Assembly: GCA_022572355.1 (NCBI GenBank)
Contig: JACZWC010000024.1
Coordinates: 1 to 64,000, forward strand
Length of the DNA stretch: 64,000 nucleotides
Direction: 5' to 3'
From: Bacteroidota bacterium
GTDB taxonomy: Bacteria; Bacteroidota; Bacteroidia; NORP154
Shown here: positions 18,163 through 26,601 of the stretch, piece by piece
Position numbering within the stretch: position 1 is the stretch's first letter
Layout of the letters: every line of letters starts with the position of its first letter
The notes under the pieces: model-generated
Told to the model about the DNA's origin: nothing
The model's database searches: none
What the model saw: only the letters and a program-made list of their open reading frames with translations
Translations under genes and position numbers: made by a program

Positions 18163-21100
18163 CTATTCTTCATCTGCTTGAGCGTTTATTTCAAGATATT
18201 GTTGTATCTCTTCAATATCCGCTTTAAGGTTATCGTTTTCCTTTTTTAAGAGTTCCAATTCCCTTTTTATACCTCCTGAATGTTCTATTGTAAAGCTCTC
18301 AAAAAACATCGATATTTTTGTGTGTTTCACACCATCAATTGTCTGCGTTTCTTTTGACCAATCAACGGATTCAGCCACTCGGGCAATTATATAACTAGTG
18401 TCAAACTTACCTTTATCTTTCATCGCATGGCCAGCGACAGAAGAAGATATTAGATAGTCGCCTATTTCAAGATTTTCACCATTGTCAACTACCCACATCT
18501 CTCCATTGCCAACCGCCATAATTGCTATGACCTTTTGCTTATTCGTGCTTTGAAGATCCTCATCTTCAACTAAATCTAAATACGCCCCTAGAATTTTAGG
18601 ATCATTTGCTTGAGTTGAAATTGCAACACCATAAATTGGTTCTCCATCTTCTAAATCGTTTATTGTTTTGTTTTGCCCCGTCATTGTGACCAATATGCCT
18701 TTCTCCATCTTCTCATCTGACATTCCATAATGCGACCCGGTAAAGGGATTATAGCTTACTGTGCCACCACTCTCTGTAATATTACCCCTAAAAGATCCTT
18801 GCCTCATGAAACGGATCAGATTAGAACCGGTAGCATTGTTCTTGTCAAATCCTGCAACATAGCTAGTACCTGATCCTCGTACATGAATCGGATAATTAGG
18901 TCCTGGTGTTCCAATACCGACGTTGCCATTGGCGTTAATTCTAACCCTTTCAGTGCCATTGGTCCCAAAAAGCATATCAATATTCTCGTCAGTCCATACA
19001 TGAAATTGGTTACTTGATGTTGGGCCAATCCAGCTTGAATTTGCACCACCTCTGGCAAATTCAATTTGAGCAGCTCTGCCTGTCGCCTTCGCATCAATCT
19101 TTGCAAACAAACTGCCAGCATTTGAAATATGCAGTTTCTGATTTGGAACTGTTTCTCCGATGCCTATATTCCCAGCTGCATTTATGAATAAATCCGGTCC
19201 ACCAGATGCATCACCATATAATCGAAGGTCATTCCAGCCAACTATTTGATCTGCTCCTGTAATATCAGCGTCATTGTCCAGGGTAATCCCATTTAAAAAG
19301 GAGGTGCTACTCACGTCCAGCGTACCTACAATGTCCAGGGTGTTATCAGGAGAGGTGGTTCCAAGCCCAACACTATTAGTGCTAAAATTTCCAAATATCA
19401 ATGGTACGCCACTAGCGTTAGCAATGTAAAGTTCATCCGATCCAGTTGCGAAACGTCCGGCTTGATAGCCTAAATACACATTTCTCGATCCAGTGGTATT
19501 TGACAAGCCAGAAAGGTATCCCAAATAGGTATTATCCGTTCCACTAGAGTTCGCATTACCCGCTTGATATCCCAAAAATATATTCCGTATCCCTGTAGTA
19601 TTTGCACCAGCATTGTACCCAATAAATGTACTGAATGCGGAAGTACTACTGCTTCCTGCTCCAGATCCAACAAAAGTATTACTAAAGGTGGTGATAATTG
19701 ATCCGCCTGCGCCATAGCCCAAAAATGTATTGTCACCACCCGTTGTAAGGGAAGTACCAGCTGTTTTTCCCACAACTACATTACGCGTATTTAATTGTAA
19801 AGAAAGTCTACCAACCACTTCAAGGGGCGCATCAGGTATCGAGGTACCAATACCTACGTTGCCAGAAACCCCCGAATACATGTCAGAACCACTTACAGTC
19901 CAGTCTCCGTCATCAACAGTGGAAGGATCCGTCCACGTACCGACACCACTGGCATCGGAAGACAATACATACCCTGCAGTGGGAGAAGTTGTTAGTTGGA
20001 AACCGGTCATTTTCGCCGAACCGGCTATGTCGAGACTTGCGGTTGGGCTGGTAGTCCCAATGCCTACACTGCCCTCAAAAACAGCCACAGCATCAGAGGG
20101 TGTAAACGTGAACAGCATGCCGCCCCAAAAGTGGAAGCCTTGGTTTTGAACAGGAGATATACGAAGACGGACGCCACCTACATCTTGCTTGGCAAAAGAA
20201 ACTGTGAGGCCATCAAAATTGAAAGTTGAGGTACTAACAGACTGAGACCATACCTGCACCCATCCAGGGATGTTTGGATCCCATACGTCTATATTCGCAG
20301 TACCAGTTCCCGAATGGGTATGTACATTTCCAGTGCCTCCATTGTTTGATATTGTTAAGGAGACAATATCAGTCATAGTTGAAAATGTGTTGTTTGCATC
20401 GTCAAAATTGGTAGGAGCCGTCCAGTTATATGTTGAGGTAGAGGTGCTAGCCAATATATGTAACTTTGCGGTCGGACTGCTTGTTCCTATCCCTACATTC
20501 CCTCCATCGAGAACCGTTAGCACATTCGTTGTATTATCGTAAAGATTAAAAATATCCGCGGTGCCTGTTTGCCGCACTTCGAGTTTGCCGTCTGGTGTGG
20601 CATCGCCAATTCCAAAATCCCCACCCATAAAATAGCTTATTCCCGAACTGTGTAGCTGAACATTTGTTGAACCGGCTGTCTGAGCAATAGTTACAAAAGC
20701 ATTACCAGATGCATCACTAGCGAGTCTATATTGATTTACGTTTACGTTATCGAGTACCCTTATGTAGTCTTGAGATACCGTACCAACACCCATAATATCC
20801 AATTTGTGAGATGGAGTTACCTGTCCAATTCCAACATTGCCGCTTACAGCAGAATACATATTAGATCCGCTTACGGTCCAATCACCATCATTTTCGACCA
20901 TACCTGTCCAAACGGTGCCATTATAGAAACGAAATGCATTGAGGTCAGTGTCGAAGACAATCAAGCCAGTGGCAGGAGAGGTGATGTTCAGCCTGTCGGT
21001 AGTTATCATTCTCGGTACAAGAAAACCGCGATCATTAGCCGTAAGATCCAAAATAGATGAGACATGTGGTGTTGCGTTGTTCAGTCCAACACTCTGGCCC

Positions 21101-21255
21101 ATGGAAGAATTCACATTCATCAATACCGAAATAAGCACAATTACCAGCAGGGTAATAGAGCGCCAACGATTTATAGTAAAAATGACATGTTGAAAAGGAA
21201 AAATGTCTTGTGATCCGAACGAGTGCCGAACGGTTCGATCTTTGATTCTATACAT
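18163..21255 (-). CDS. Exported fibre-like protein with a different C-terminal (possibly peptidase G2-like) domain and coiled coil
   Basis: This 1030-residue protein is the first gene of the minus-strand fibre cluster. A hydrophobic segment at about residues 33-50 (SITLLVIVLISVLMNVNSSM) acts as the signal; the start could lie downstream of the annotated ATG. The SVGLNNATPHVSSILDL module and the following 60 residues are nearly identical to those of the next gene. A short YadA-like zone (about residues 489-615) contains NTFLGYGAG and NVYLGYQAG units. From about residue 836 a distinct domain begins (FTGSHYGMSDEKMEKGILVT) and runs through GEMWVVDNGENLEIGDYLIS to IIARVAESVDWS. It resembles C-terminal self-processing chaperone domains of the G2 type in phage-like fibres, but I am not certain of that name. 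A coiled coil (ELELLKKENDNLKADIEEIQ) ends the protein. Confidence 0.75.
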   Translation of the reverse strand: MYRIKDRTVRHSFGSQDIFPFQHVIFTINRWRSITLLVIVLISVLMNVNSSMGQSVGLNNATPHVSSILDLTANDRGFLVPRMITTDRLNITSPATGLIVFDTDLNAFRFYNGTVWTGMVENDGDWTVSGSNMYSAVSGNVGIGQVTPSHKLDIMGVGTVSQDYIRVLDNVNVNQYRLASDASGNAFVTIAQTAGSTNVQLHSSGISYFMGGDFGIGDATPDGKLEVRQTGTADIFNLYDNTTNVLTVLDGGNVGIGTSSPTAKLHILASTSTSTYNWTAPTNFDDANNTFSTMTDIVSLTISNNGGTGNVHTHSGTGTANIDVWDPNIPGWVQVWSQSVSTSTFNFDGLTVSFAKQDVGGVRLRISPVQNQGFHFWGGMLFTFTPSDAVAVFEGSVGIGTTSPTASLDIAGSAKMTGFQLTTSPTAGYVLSSDASGVGTWTDPSTVDDGDWTVSGSDMYSGVSGNVGIGTSIPDAPLEVVGRLSLQLNTRNVVVGKTAGTSLTTGGDNTFLGYGAGGSIITTFSNTFVGSGAGSSSTSAFSTFIGYNAGANTTGIRNIFLGYQAGNANSSGTDNTYLGYLSGLSNTTGSRNVYLGYQAGRFATGSDELYIANASGVPLIFGNFSTNSVGLGTTSPDNTLDIVGTLDVSSTSFLNGITLDNDADITGADQIVGWNDLRLYGDASGGPDLFINAAGNIGIGETVPNQKLHISNAGSLFAKIDAKATGRAAQIEFARGGANSSWIGPTSSNQFHVWTDENIDMLFGTNGTERVRINANGNVGIGTPGPNYPIHVRGSGTSYVAGFDKNNATGSNLIRFMRQGSFRGNITESGGTVSYNPFTGSHYGMSDEKMEKGILVTMTGQNKTINDLEDGEPIYGVAISTQANDPKILGAYLDLVEDEDLQSTNKQKVIAIMAVGNGEMWVVDNGENLEIGDYLISSSVAGHAMKDKGKFDTSYIIARVAESVDWSKETQTIDGVKHTKISMFFESFTIEHSGGIKRELELLKKENDNLKADIEEIQQYLEINAQADEE

Positions 21256-21591
21256 GGTTAAATCTGCTAGCTAAAATGTAGTTCTTGCCAAGGCCTGAAT
21301 TTGACGTAACTAAGGTACTAAAAAATCCTAAAATAAAAAGACGGTTTATATGATTAAATGGTTGCCTTAAATTGAGATTAATTTCAGGATAGAATTTCGT
21401 TGTCTATATTCCGGTTTCCGGCTGCTAAAAAATGGCTTAGGGTTAAGACAATTACCAACCCTTCTTACAATAGACATTCTTATTCACTTTTTCCCCTACG
21501 TTGTAACTTACCCCCTTTCTGGCTCGTGCCAGAAGTCCCCCTCTCTACGCGTAGAGAAGGGGAACCCCGACAACGTCGGGGAGGGGGTGAG
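21256..21591. other. Intergenic region (336 bp) with palindromic element
   Basis: No gene is supported here; a 65-codon plus-strand frame has no recognisable features. The left part, upstream of the 1030-residue fibre gene, should hold that gene's promoter, but I could not single out a convincing Bacteroidota -33/-7 pair. The right part is the palindromic element described separately at 21505-21593. Confidence 0.6.
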
Positions 21592-21593
21592 TT
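21505..21593. repeat. Palindrome-rich element with aact(t/c)accccct ends
   Basis: This 89-bp element has ends that are near-inverse: aacttaccccct on the left and gagggggtgagtt on the right. It contains three internal hairpins: ttctggctcgtgccagaa, the stem around ctctacgcgtagag, and accccgacaacgtcggggag. It has the look of the dispersed palindromic repeats common in Bacteroidota draft genomes. Its right end overlaps the TAA stop of the DUF559 gene, so the element supplies that gene's stop codon. Confidence 0.55.
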
Positions 21594-22097
21594 ATAGATG
21601 CCCAATAATTTTCTCCTTCACCTTCTTCATATTTTTTAATTCCTCATTTTTGATGCGCAATACTTCCAGCCCCATACCTTTGATGATCAGGTCGCGCTGA
21701 TAGTCTTTCTCTTTCTGAAAATCATGAATTTTTCCGTCAAGTTCCACAACCAATACCCGTGGGTGTACGACAAATTTCACTTTTTTACCGCTAAATCCCC
21801 TCAAGGGGACTACTATTCTGTGTATGGATTCCCCTTTAGGGGTAGGGGTAAGTGATGAGAAACAAGATATATACCTGAGAAGTGAAATTTGTCGTACTCC
21901 AATACCCGTTCTGCACAATAGAAATCAGCGATAAAGAAGTATGGCTTTTTGTAGTATTCATAAATAATAGGGTCTTGTCTCAGAAATTTAAATCCTGCGA
22001 GTTTCCTGTTTCTAAGCTCACTCCACAGGATTTTTTCTGATGGAGTTTGGTTTTTCCAAAGCTCTCGAGCTATTTGGGTAATGTTCTTGTAAAGCAT
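21592..22097 (-). pseudogene. DUF559-family endonuclease-like protein, split by a palindromic element
   Basis: Reading from the ATG at 22097, the first part gives a typical DUF559 N-terminus (ARELWKNQTPSEKILWSELR, then NRKLAGFKFLRQDPI and FFIADFYCAERVL) and then enters a 141-bp element. The remainder appears beyond it in another frame: VVELDGKIHDFQKEKDYQRD, then LEVLRIKNEEL. Removing 149 bp (element plus one 8-bp duplication) restores an uninterrupted 118-residue protein whose join reads RVL-VVELDG, exactly as in intact relatives. DUF559 proteins share the fold of very-short-patch-repair endonucleases; their biological role is poorly known and many are near-solitary genes. The gene lies 6 bp downstream of nadE on the same strand. 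In its present form it should give no functional product. Confidence 0.87.
21761..21901. mobile_element. MITE-like palindromic element, copy 2 (inside the DUF559 gene)
   Basis: This element of about 141 bp has the same terminal inverted repeats as copy 1: left end gggtgtacgacaaatttcac, right end gtgaaatttgtcgtactcc with two changes in the outermost bases. It is flanked by the direct duplication atacccgt (21753-21760 and 21902-21909); identity of the flanks extends to 11 bp. The interior differs in sequence from copy 1 but again carries paired cccctcaagggg and cccctttagggg blocks. It has no coding capacity. Confidence 0.85.
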
Positions 22098-22103
22098 GGT
22101 ACC

Positions 22104-23732
22104 TTATGAAAGATACTTGCCCACAATAGGCATTCTCCTGCCCATGCCAAATGCTTTAGGAGAAATCCTGAGAATGGGTGGAGCTTGAAATCGCTTGAAT
22201 TCACTGGTGTTTACAAGTTTCAATACTCGATCCACTAATTCTTTCGAGAAACCCATTTCTACAAGTTCTTTTGGCCCATTTCTGTTCTCGATGTATTCAA
22301 ACAAGATCTTGTCTAAGATATCGTATTCCGGCAAGGAATCCACATCTTTTTGATCTGGCCGCAATTCAGCTGAGGGTGGCTTGTCGATGGTATTTTGAGG
22401 AATGATCTCTCCATTTCTGTTGATATACTCAGCCAATTCAAAAACTTCTGTCTTATACACATCGCCGAGTATTGAGAGCCCACCTGCCATGTCACCATAC
22501 ATGGTTCCATAACCAACCGCTTTTTCACTCTTATTGGAAGTGTTCAATAGTATATGTCCAAATTTATTCGCAAAACCCATGAGTAACACAGCCCGAATCC
22601 TCGCTTGCACGTTTTCTTCGGCAATATCTGGTGGGAGGTCTTTGAAGTAGGGCTTAAGTGTTTTTTCAAATGTTTCATTGATCTTTTCAATACTTATGAT
22701 CTCGAATGGACAGTCTAACGTGTGGCAGAGTTTTTCGGCATCAGCAACGGAATGATCTGATGAAAACTTAGACGGCAAGAGAAGGGCGGTCACATTTTCT
22801 TTTCCCAATGCTGATGCGGTTAGCGCTAAGGTAACCGCCGAATCAATACCGCCAGACAATCCCAAAATTGCCTTTTTCAATCCGGACTTGGTAAAGTAAT
22901 CTCGAATTCCCAAAACAAGAGCATCGTGAATTAATTCAATTTTAGCGTGTTGCAATTGCGAAGTTTCAGCGGTGAGATTATCCAGGTCAATGATTTTAAA
23001 ATCTTCATCGAACATCTTCAATTGGGCAATCATCTTTCCACCTGAGTCTATGGCAAATGAGCCGCCATCAAATATTAATTCTGTTTGCGCACCGACGTGA
23101 TTTACAAATATCAATGGAAGATTGAATTGGCGTGCACAATTTGAGAAAGTTGCACTTCTATCTTCCATGTGGCGATAGTCAAATGGCGATGCGGAGAGGT
23201 TTACTATTAAATCCGGGTTTTCTTTGATCAACTCTTCCATTGGAGAAGAACTATACAGTTTCTCGTTGCCATAAGTCCATAGGTCTTCACAAATAGTAAC
23301 AGCGATCTTGGTACCGCTTAATTCAATGCAAGAAATGGAACCGGCAGGTTCGAAATACCTGTACTCATCAAAGACATCGTAGTTGGGCAACAGTGATTTG
23401 TGATGTACGGATTCAACTTTCCCATTGGTGAGAAAATATGCGGCGTTGTAGAGCGGTTTTCCCTTCTCATTTGGGTTAGTAGTCGGAGCCCCAATAACCG
23501 CAGCAATGCCCACGCATTCACGTGCAATCTCATCGATCGATTCACTACACTTTTTGATAAAATCTTCGAACTCCAGGAAGTCACGGGGCGGATACCCGCA
23601 TACAGCGAGCTCCGCAAATATTACCAGATCTGCATTTTGCTCTTTGGCTCTCGTAATTGCATCTTTGATCTTGCGAACATTGCTCTCAAAATTTCCGATG
23701 TGATAGTTGAGTTGGGCTAAGGCAATTTTCAT
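22104..23732 (-). CDS. nadE: Glutamine-dependent NAD+ synthetase
   Basis: This 542-residue enzyme converts nicotinic acid adenine dinucleotide to NAD+ using ATP and ammonia released from glutamine. Residues 1-260 form the nitrilase-type glutaminase domain with its Glu (VIFAELAVCGYPP), Lys (HHKSLLPNYDVFDEYRYF) and Cys (VTICEDLW). Residues of about 275-540 form the synthetase domain with the ATP pyrophosphatase P-loop LGLSGGIDSA and the substrate-binding KSEKAVGYGTMYGDMAGG. Length and motifs are complete, so it should be functional. It is preceded on the same strand by the beta-barrel gene, from which a strong hairpin terminator separates it. In Flavobacterium nadE also lies beside gldB and gldC, which supports the synteny of this block. 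Confidence 0.95.
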   Translation of the reverse strand: MKIALAQLNYHIGNFESNVRKIKDAITRAKEQNADLVIFAELAVCGYPPRDFLEFEDFIKKCSESIDEIARECVGIAAVIGAPTTNPNEKGKPLYNAAYFLTNGKVESVHHKSLLPNYDVFDEYRYFEPAGSISCIELSGTKIAVTICEDLWTYGNEKLYSSSPMEELIKENPDLIVNLSASPFDYRHMEDRSATFSNCARQFNLPLIFVNHVGAQTELIFDGGSFAIDSGGKMIAQLKMFDEDFKIIDLDNLTAETSQLQHAKIELIHDALVLGIRDYFTKSGLKKAILGLSGGIDSAVTLALTASALGKENVTALLLPSKFSSDHSVADAEKLCHTLDCPFEIISIEKINETFEKTLKPYFKDLPPDIAEENVQARIRAVLLMGFANKFGHILLNTSNKSEKAVGYGTMYGDMAGGLSILGDVYKTEVFELAEYINRNGEIIPQNTIDKPPSAELRPDQKDVDSLPEYDILDKILFEYIENRNGPKELVEMGFSKELVDRVLKLVNTSEFKRFQAPPILRISPKAFGMGRRMPIVGKYLS

Positions 23733-23750
23733 CTTCCTTGAAGTATCCTG

Positions 23751-23784
23751 AAAAAAAATCCCGGAACAAAAATGAACCGGGATT
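23751..23784 (-). terminator. Rho-independent terminator after the beta-barrel gene
   Basis: On the minus strand, an 8-bp stem aatcccgg / ccgggatt with a 12-base loop (23757-23784) is followed by a run of eight T (23751-23758). It lies just past the beta-barrel stop at 23807 and before the nadE start at 23732, so nadE probably has its own promoter or depends on readthrough. Confidence 0.75.
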
Positions 23785-23806
23785 AAAGGTAAATAATATC
23801 CATAGA

Positions 23807-24508
23807 TTAGAACATTACACCAACCCGCAGGGCCAGGCTGTTCAGTGAAACCTTAGGTTTATTTTTATGTGTCACATCCGTAAGTCCCCAATTGTATAAG
23901 AGCCCTATTAACAATGCTGTGTTGCCACCAAGGGAATATTCAATTCCTCCGCCGATCAAAAGTCCAAAATTTAATCCTCGAACCTCTTTTTTAAAGTCTC
24001 CATTATTAATTTGTTCCGCCCTGACGTTTACCGCATCACCTTTAGCTTTTATTCTAATTTGATTCGATAAACCAAATTGGCCAAAATAAGTGATGTAGCC
24101 AATTTCATTGGTTTTCAGAATCAGTGTGATTGGTATTTCAATGTATCCAAATTTGTAGGTAATAGTTGTACCTCCAGGAATTGTATCGAAATCAGGGTCC
24201 GTTCGTTTGTCGTGCTGAAATGGAATGGAATCTTGAAATTCTATTTTACCTCCCCCATAAACAATATTAAATCCAGAGGTCAACGAATAGTTTTCGCCAA
24301 AGCGAAAGTCAAACATAAGTCCAAAGCCATAACCAATCCTGGCCCCTTTGCTTTCTATTTCCGTTACATCAGGCTTCATCCATGAAACCGCCCCTATGCC
24401 CTGGAGTCCAAACCCAATTTTTTTATCCTGAGCCAAAGCGCCAGCTGGTACAAGCCAGATCATCAATGCAATAAGGCCTGATAATGTGTAATTACTCCCT
24501 ATTTTCAT
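23807..24508 (-). CDS. Outer-membrane beta-barrel protein, PorT-like
   Basis: This protein of about 233 residues starts at the ATG at 24508, giving a signal peptide (MKIGSNYTLSGLIALMIWLV then PAGALAQ). A longer frame upstream lacks any signal and overlaps the gldB promoter region. The mature part alternates amphipathic strands (GYGFGLMFDFRFGENYSLTS, FGYIEIPITLILK) and ends in LALRVGVMF, as expected for an eight-stranded barrel. It resembles the PorT/OmpW-like barrels of Bacteroidota; PorT itself is a T9SS component. The position next to gldB and gldC hints at an envelope or T9SS link, but a direct role is not shown by the sequence. It is transcribed divergently from gldB. Confidence 0.7.
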   Translation of the reverse strand: MKIGSNYTLSGLIALMIWLVPAGALAQDKKIGFGLQGIGAVSWMKPDVTEIESKGARIGYGFGLMFDFRFGENYSLTSGFNIVYGGGKIEFQDSIPFQHDKRTDPDFDTIPGGTTITYKFGYIEIPITLILKTNEIGYITYFGQFGLSNQIRIKAKGDAVNVRAEQINNGDFKKEVRGLNFGLLIGGGIEYSLGGNTALLIGLLYNWGLTDVTHKNKPKVSLNSLALRVGVMF

Positions 24509-24557
24509 AATTTTGGAAATTCTCTTATTAACAGTTACAATAATACCATTTTTTAGA

Positions 24558-25592
24558 ATGTTTAAACAACTTAAATACACATTTGTGTATTCAATAGTGG
24601 TGATTTTACTGGTGCTGATTCTCATTTCGAGCGGATGCGGAAACAATATGTTGGATGTCGATGTTTCAGATATTGATGTAGACCTTACATTTAGAAGATT
24701 TGAAATGGATCTGTTTCAGTTAGATCTGGATAATATGGAGGCTGAAGTGAGCAGGTTGAATTCAGAATACGGATTGTTTTTTGATCTGTTTACTCGACGA
24801 ATAGTCAGTATCGGTGGCGCTGACAATCCATTGTTGGCTGTCAGCCTGAAAGGATTTATTACGGATCCTCAGATTTCCGAAGTCTATCGTGAAACGCAAA
24901 TCTTGTATCCGGATCTCAGTCAGTTGGAGAACAGTATGGTAGACGCTTTTAAATATTACCGCCACTACTTTCCCAGCAAAGCCATTCCAGAGGTTGTGAC
25001 ATTTGTCTCGGGTTTCAATTATGCAATAGTAACCACGGATAGCACGGTGGGAATTGGTTTGGAAAGTTATTTGGGCAAAGATTCCAAATATTATAGCATG
25101 CTGGGGTATCCAAGATATAAGGTGCTTAATATGAACGAATCTGCAATTGTTCCTGATTGCATGCGAATGATAGCCTCATCCGACTATGAATTGGATGATA
25201 CTCAGAAAGACCTTCTAAGCCAGATGATTCACGAGGGCAGAATACTCTATTTTACAGAAGCTATGCTGCCAAATCTGGAGGATTCGCTGGTAATTGGTTT
25301 CACTGCGGCACAGATACAATGGTGTTGGGCGAATGAAAAGAATATGTGGACATTTTACCTCGATAGGGATATATTGTACTCTACAGAACATACGGAGAAC
25401 ATAAAATACATTGGTGAAGGGCCTTTCACTTCCGGGTTTTCAAATGAATCACCCGCCAGAACCGGACAGTGGGTAGGGTGGCAGGTAGTAAGATCTTTTA
25501 TGAACAATAATAAAGTTTCGCTAAAAGAATTAATGGAAGAAAAAGATCTGCAATCTATATTAACGAAATCGAATTACAAACCTCGTAAATAG
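24558..25592 (+). CDS. gldB: Gliding motility lipoprotein GldB
   Basis: This protein of about 344 residues belongs to the GldB family, lipoproteins essential for gliding and T9SS function in Flavobacterium. The ATG at 24558 gives an N-terminal hydrophobic stretch (FVYSIVVILLVLILISSGC) ending in a lipobox-like SSGC, so the mature protein should be lipid-anchored. Recognisable family features are the early FEMDLFQLD region, the YPRYKVLNMNESAIVPDCMR segment, and IHEGRILYFTEAMLP in the C-terminal half, which contains an H-E pair. It is followed by gldC after a single base, so the two are co-transcribed, as in Flavobacterium. How GldB acts is not known. Confidence 0.9.
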   Translation: MFKQLKYTFVYSIVVILLVLILISSGCGNNMLDVDVSDIDVDLTFRRFEMDLFQLDLDNMEAEVSRLNSEYGLFFDLFTRRIVSIGGADNPLLAVSLKGFITDPQISEVYRETQILYPDLSQLENSMVDAFKYYRHYFPSKAIPEVVTFVSGFNYAIVTTDSTVGIGLESYLGKDSKYYSMLGYPRYKVLNMNESAIVPDCMRMIASSDYELDDTQKDLLSQMIHEGRILYFTEAMLPNLEDSLVIGFTAAQIQWCWANEKNMWTFYLDRDILYSTEHTENIKYIGEGPFTSGFSNESPARTGQWVGWQVVRSFMNNNKVSLKELMEEKDLQSILTKSNYKPRK

Positions 25593-25593
25593 C

Positions 25594-25944
25594 ATGGGAA
25601 AAGTGAAGACAAATAGTTCAGAAATAAAGTTTTTAATAGACTTAGACGAAAACAAAGTGCCTGTAAATATTCAGTGGTCGGCAACGGACAACAACAGCGG
25701 AGAACCAGCGAGGTGTAAAGCGTTTATGACTTCGATATGGGAGTCGGAAGCGAAGAGTACGTTGAGAATTGACTTGTGGACGAAGGATATGCCTCTTGAT
25801 GAAATGAAAGTGTTTTTTCACCAATCCTTATTGTCGATGGCTGATACCTTTGAGAAAGCTACGGGTGAAAAAGCTGTTACCGGAGATCTCAGAGATTACT
25901 GTGCACACTTCGCTGAAAAAATGAATATTTTGAAGGATCAATAA
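25594..25944 (+). CDS. gldC: Gliding motility protein GldC
   Basis: This small cytoplasmic protein of 116 residues matches GldC in length and core sequence (EIKFLIDLDENKVPVNIQWS, MDLRIDLWTKDMPLDEMK-like region, GDLRDYCAHFAEKM). No signal or membrane segment is visible. In Flavobacterium GldC is not strictly essential for gliding but improves it. It starts one base after gldB, so translation is probably coupled. Its stop codon overlaps the 3' end of the convergent engB gene by 7 bp. Confidence 0.9.
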   Translation: MGKVKTNSSEIKFLIDLDENKVPVNIQWSATDNNSGEPARCKAFMTSIWESEAKSTLRIDLWTKDMPLDEMKVFFHQSLLSMADTFEKATGEKAVTGDLRDYCAHFAEKMNILKDQ

Positions 25945-26546
25945 TCTGTCTTGAACAGTTTATTGGTCTCATCTACGTAAGCGAGGATTTCATCCAGGCC
26001 ACTGGATTTGTGAGCTGATGTTATAAATATTTTTGGTAGTTCTTCCCAGTATTGCATCAAATATTTTCGATATTTTTCGATATGTGATTGCACTTTGCCC
26101 TGTGAAAGCTTATCGATTTTTGTGAAGACAATAGCGAAGGAAATTTCTTTTGATCCCAGCCAATTGATAAAATCAATATCAGATTGCATAGGATCATGGC
26201 GGGCGTCTACTAAGGCAAATACGGTAAGTAAGTTTGGACGCTTTAGAAGATAGTCCATGGACAATTCACTCCATTTAGCTCTATGGGTTTTTGAAGCCTT
26301 GGCATAGCCATAACCTGGCAGATCCACCATGTACCATTTATCGTCAATTATAAAATGATTGATTAACTGGGTCTTGCCCGGAGTTACTGATGTCTTGGCT
26401 AATTTTTTTCTTCCGGTCAAAGCATTGATCAGCGATGATTTTCCAACATTCGAACGCCCAATGAAAGCGTATTCAGGTAGGTTTGGTTTTGGACACTTCT
26501 TGTAGTGAGGCGCACTAATCAGAAATTTGGCGTCGATTATTTTCAC
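25938..26546 (-). CDS. engB: Ribosome biogenesis GTPase EngB (YihA/YsxC)
   Basis: This 202-residue GTPase takes part in late assembly of the large ribosomal subunit. The G motifs are clear: G1 GRSNVGKSSL (residues of about 29-38), G2 Thr in SVTPGKTQ, G3 DLPGYG, G4 FTKIDK, and the SAH segment of G5. Length is normal for the family. It converges on gldC with overlapping ends and is followed upstream by an unrelated alpha/beta-hydrolase gene on the same strand 55 bp away. Confidence 0.95.
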   Translation of the reverse strand: MKIIDAKFLISAPHYKKCPKPNLPEYAFIGRSNVGKSSLINALTGRKKLAKTSVTPGKTQLINHFIIDDKWYMVDLPGYGYAKASKTHRAKWSELSMDYLLKRPNLLTVFALVDARHDPMQSDIDFINWLGSKEISFAIVFTKIDKLSQGKVQSHIEKYRKYLMQYWEELPKIFITSAHKSSGLDEILAYVDETNKLFKTDY

Positions 26547-26601
26547 GGAGCAAAAGCTATAATTAGTTGTAAAAGAAATGGGAATCTCTGCGAGCTTGAG
26601 C

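Noticed and set aside
7763..21255. A prophage tail-fibre region
   Set aside because: The proteins have signal peptides and there are no capsid, terminase, baseplate or integrase genes nearby.
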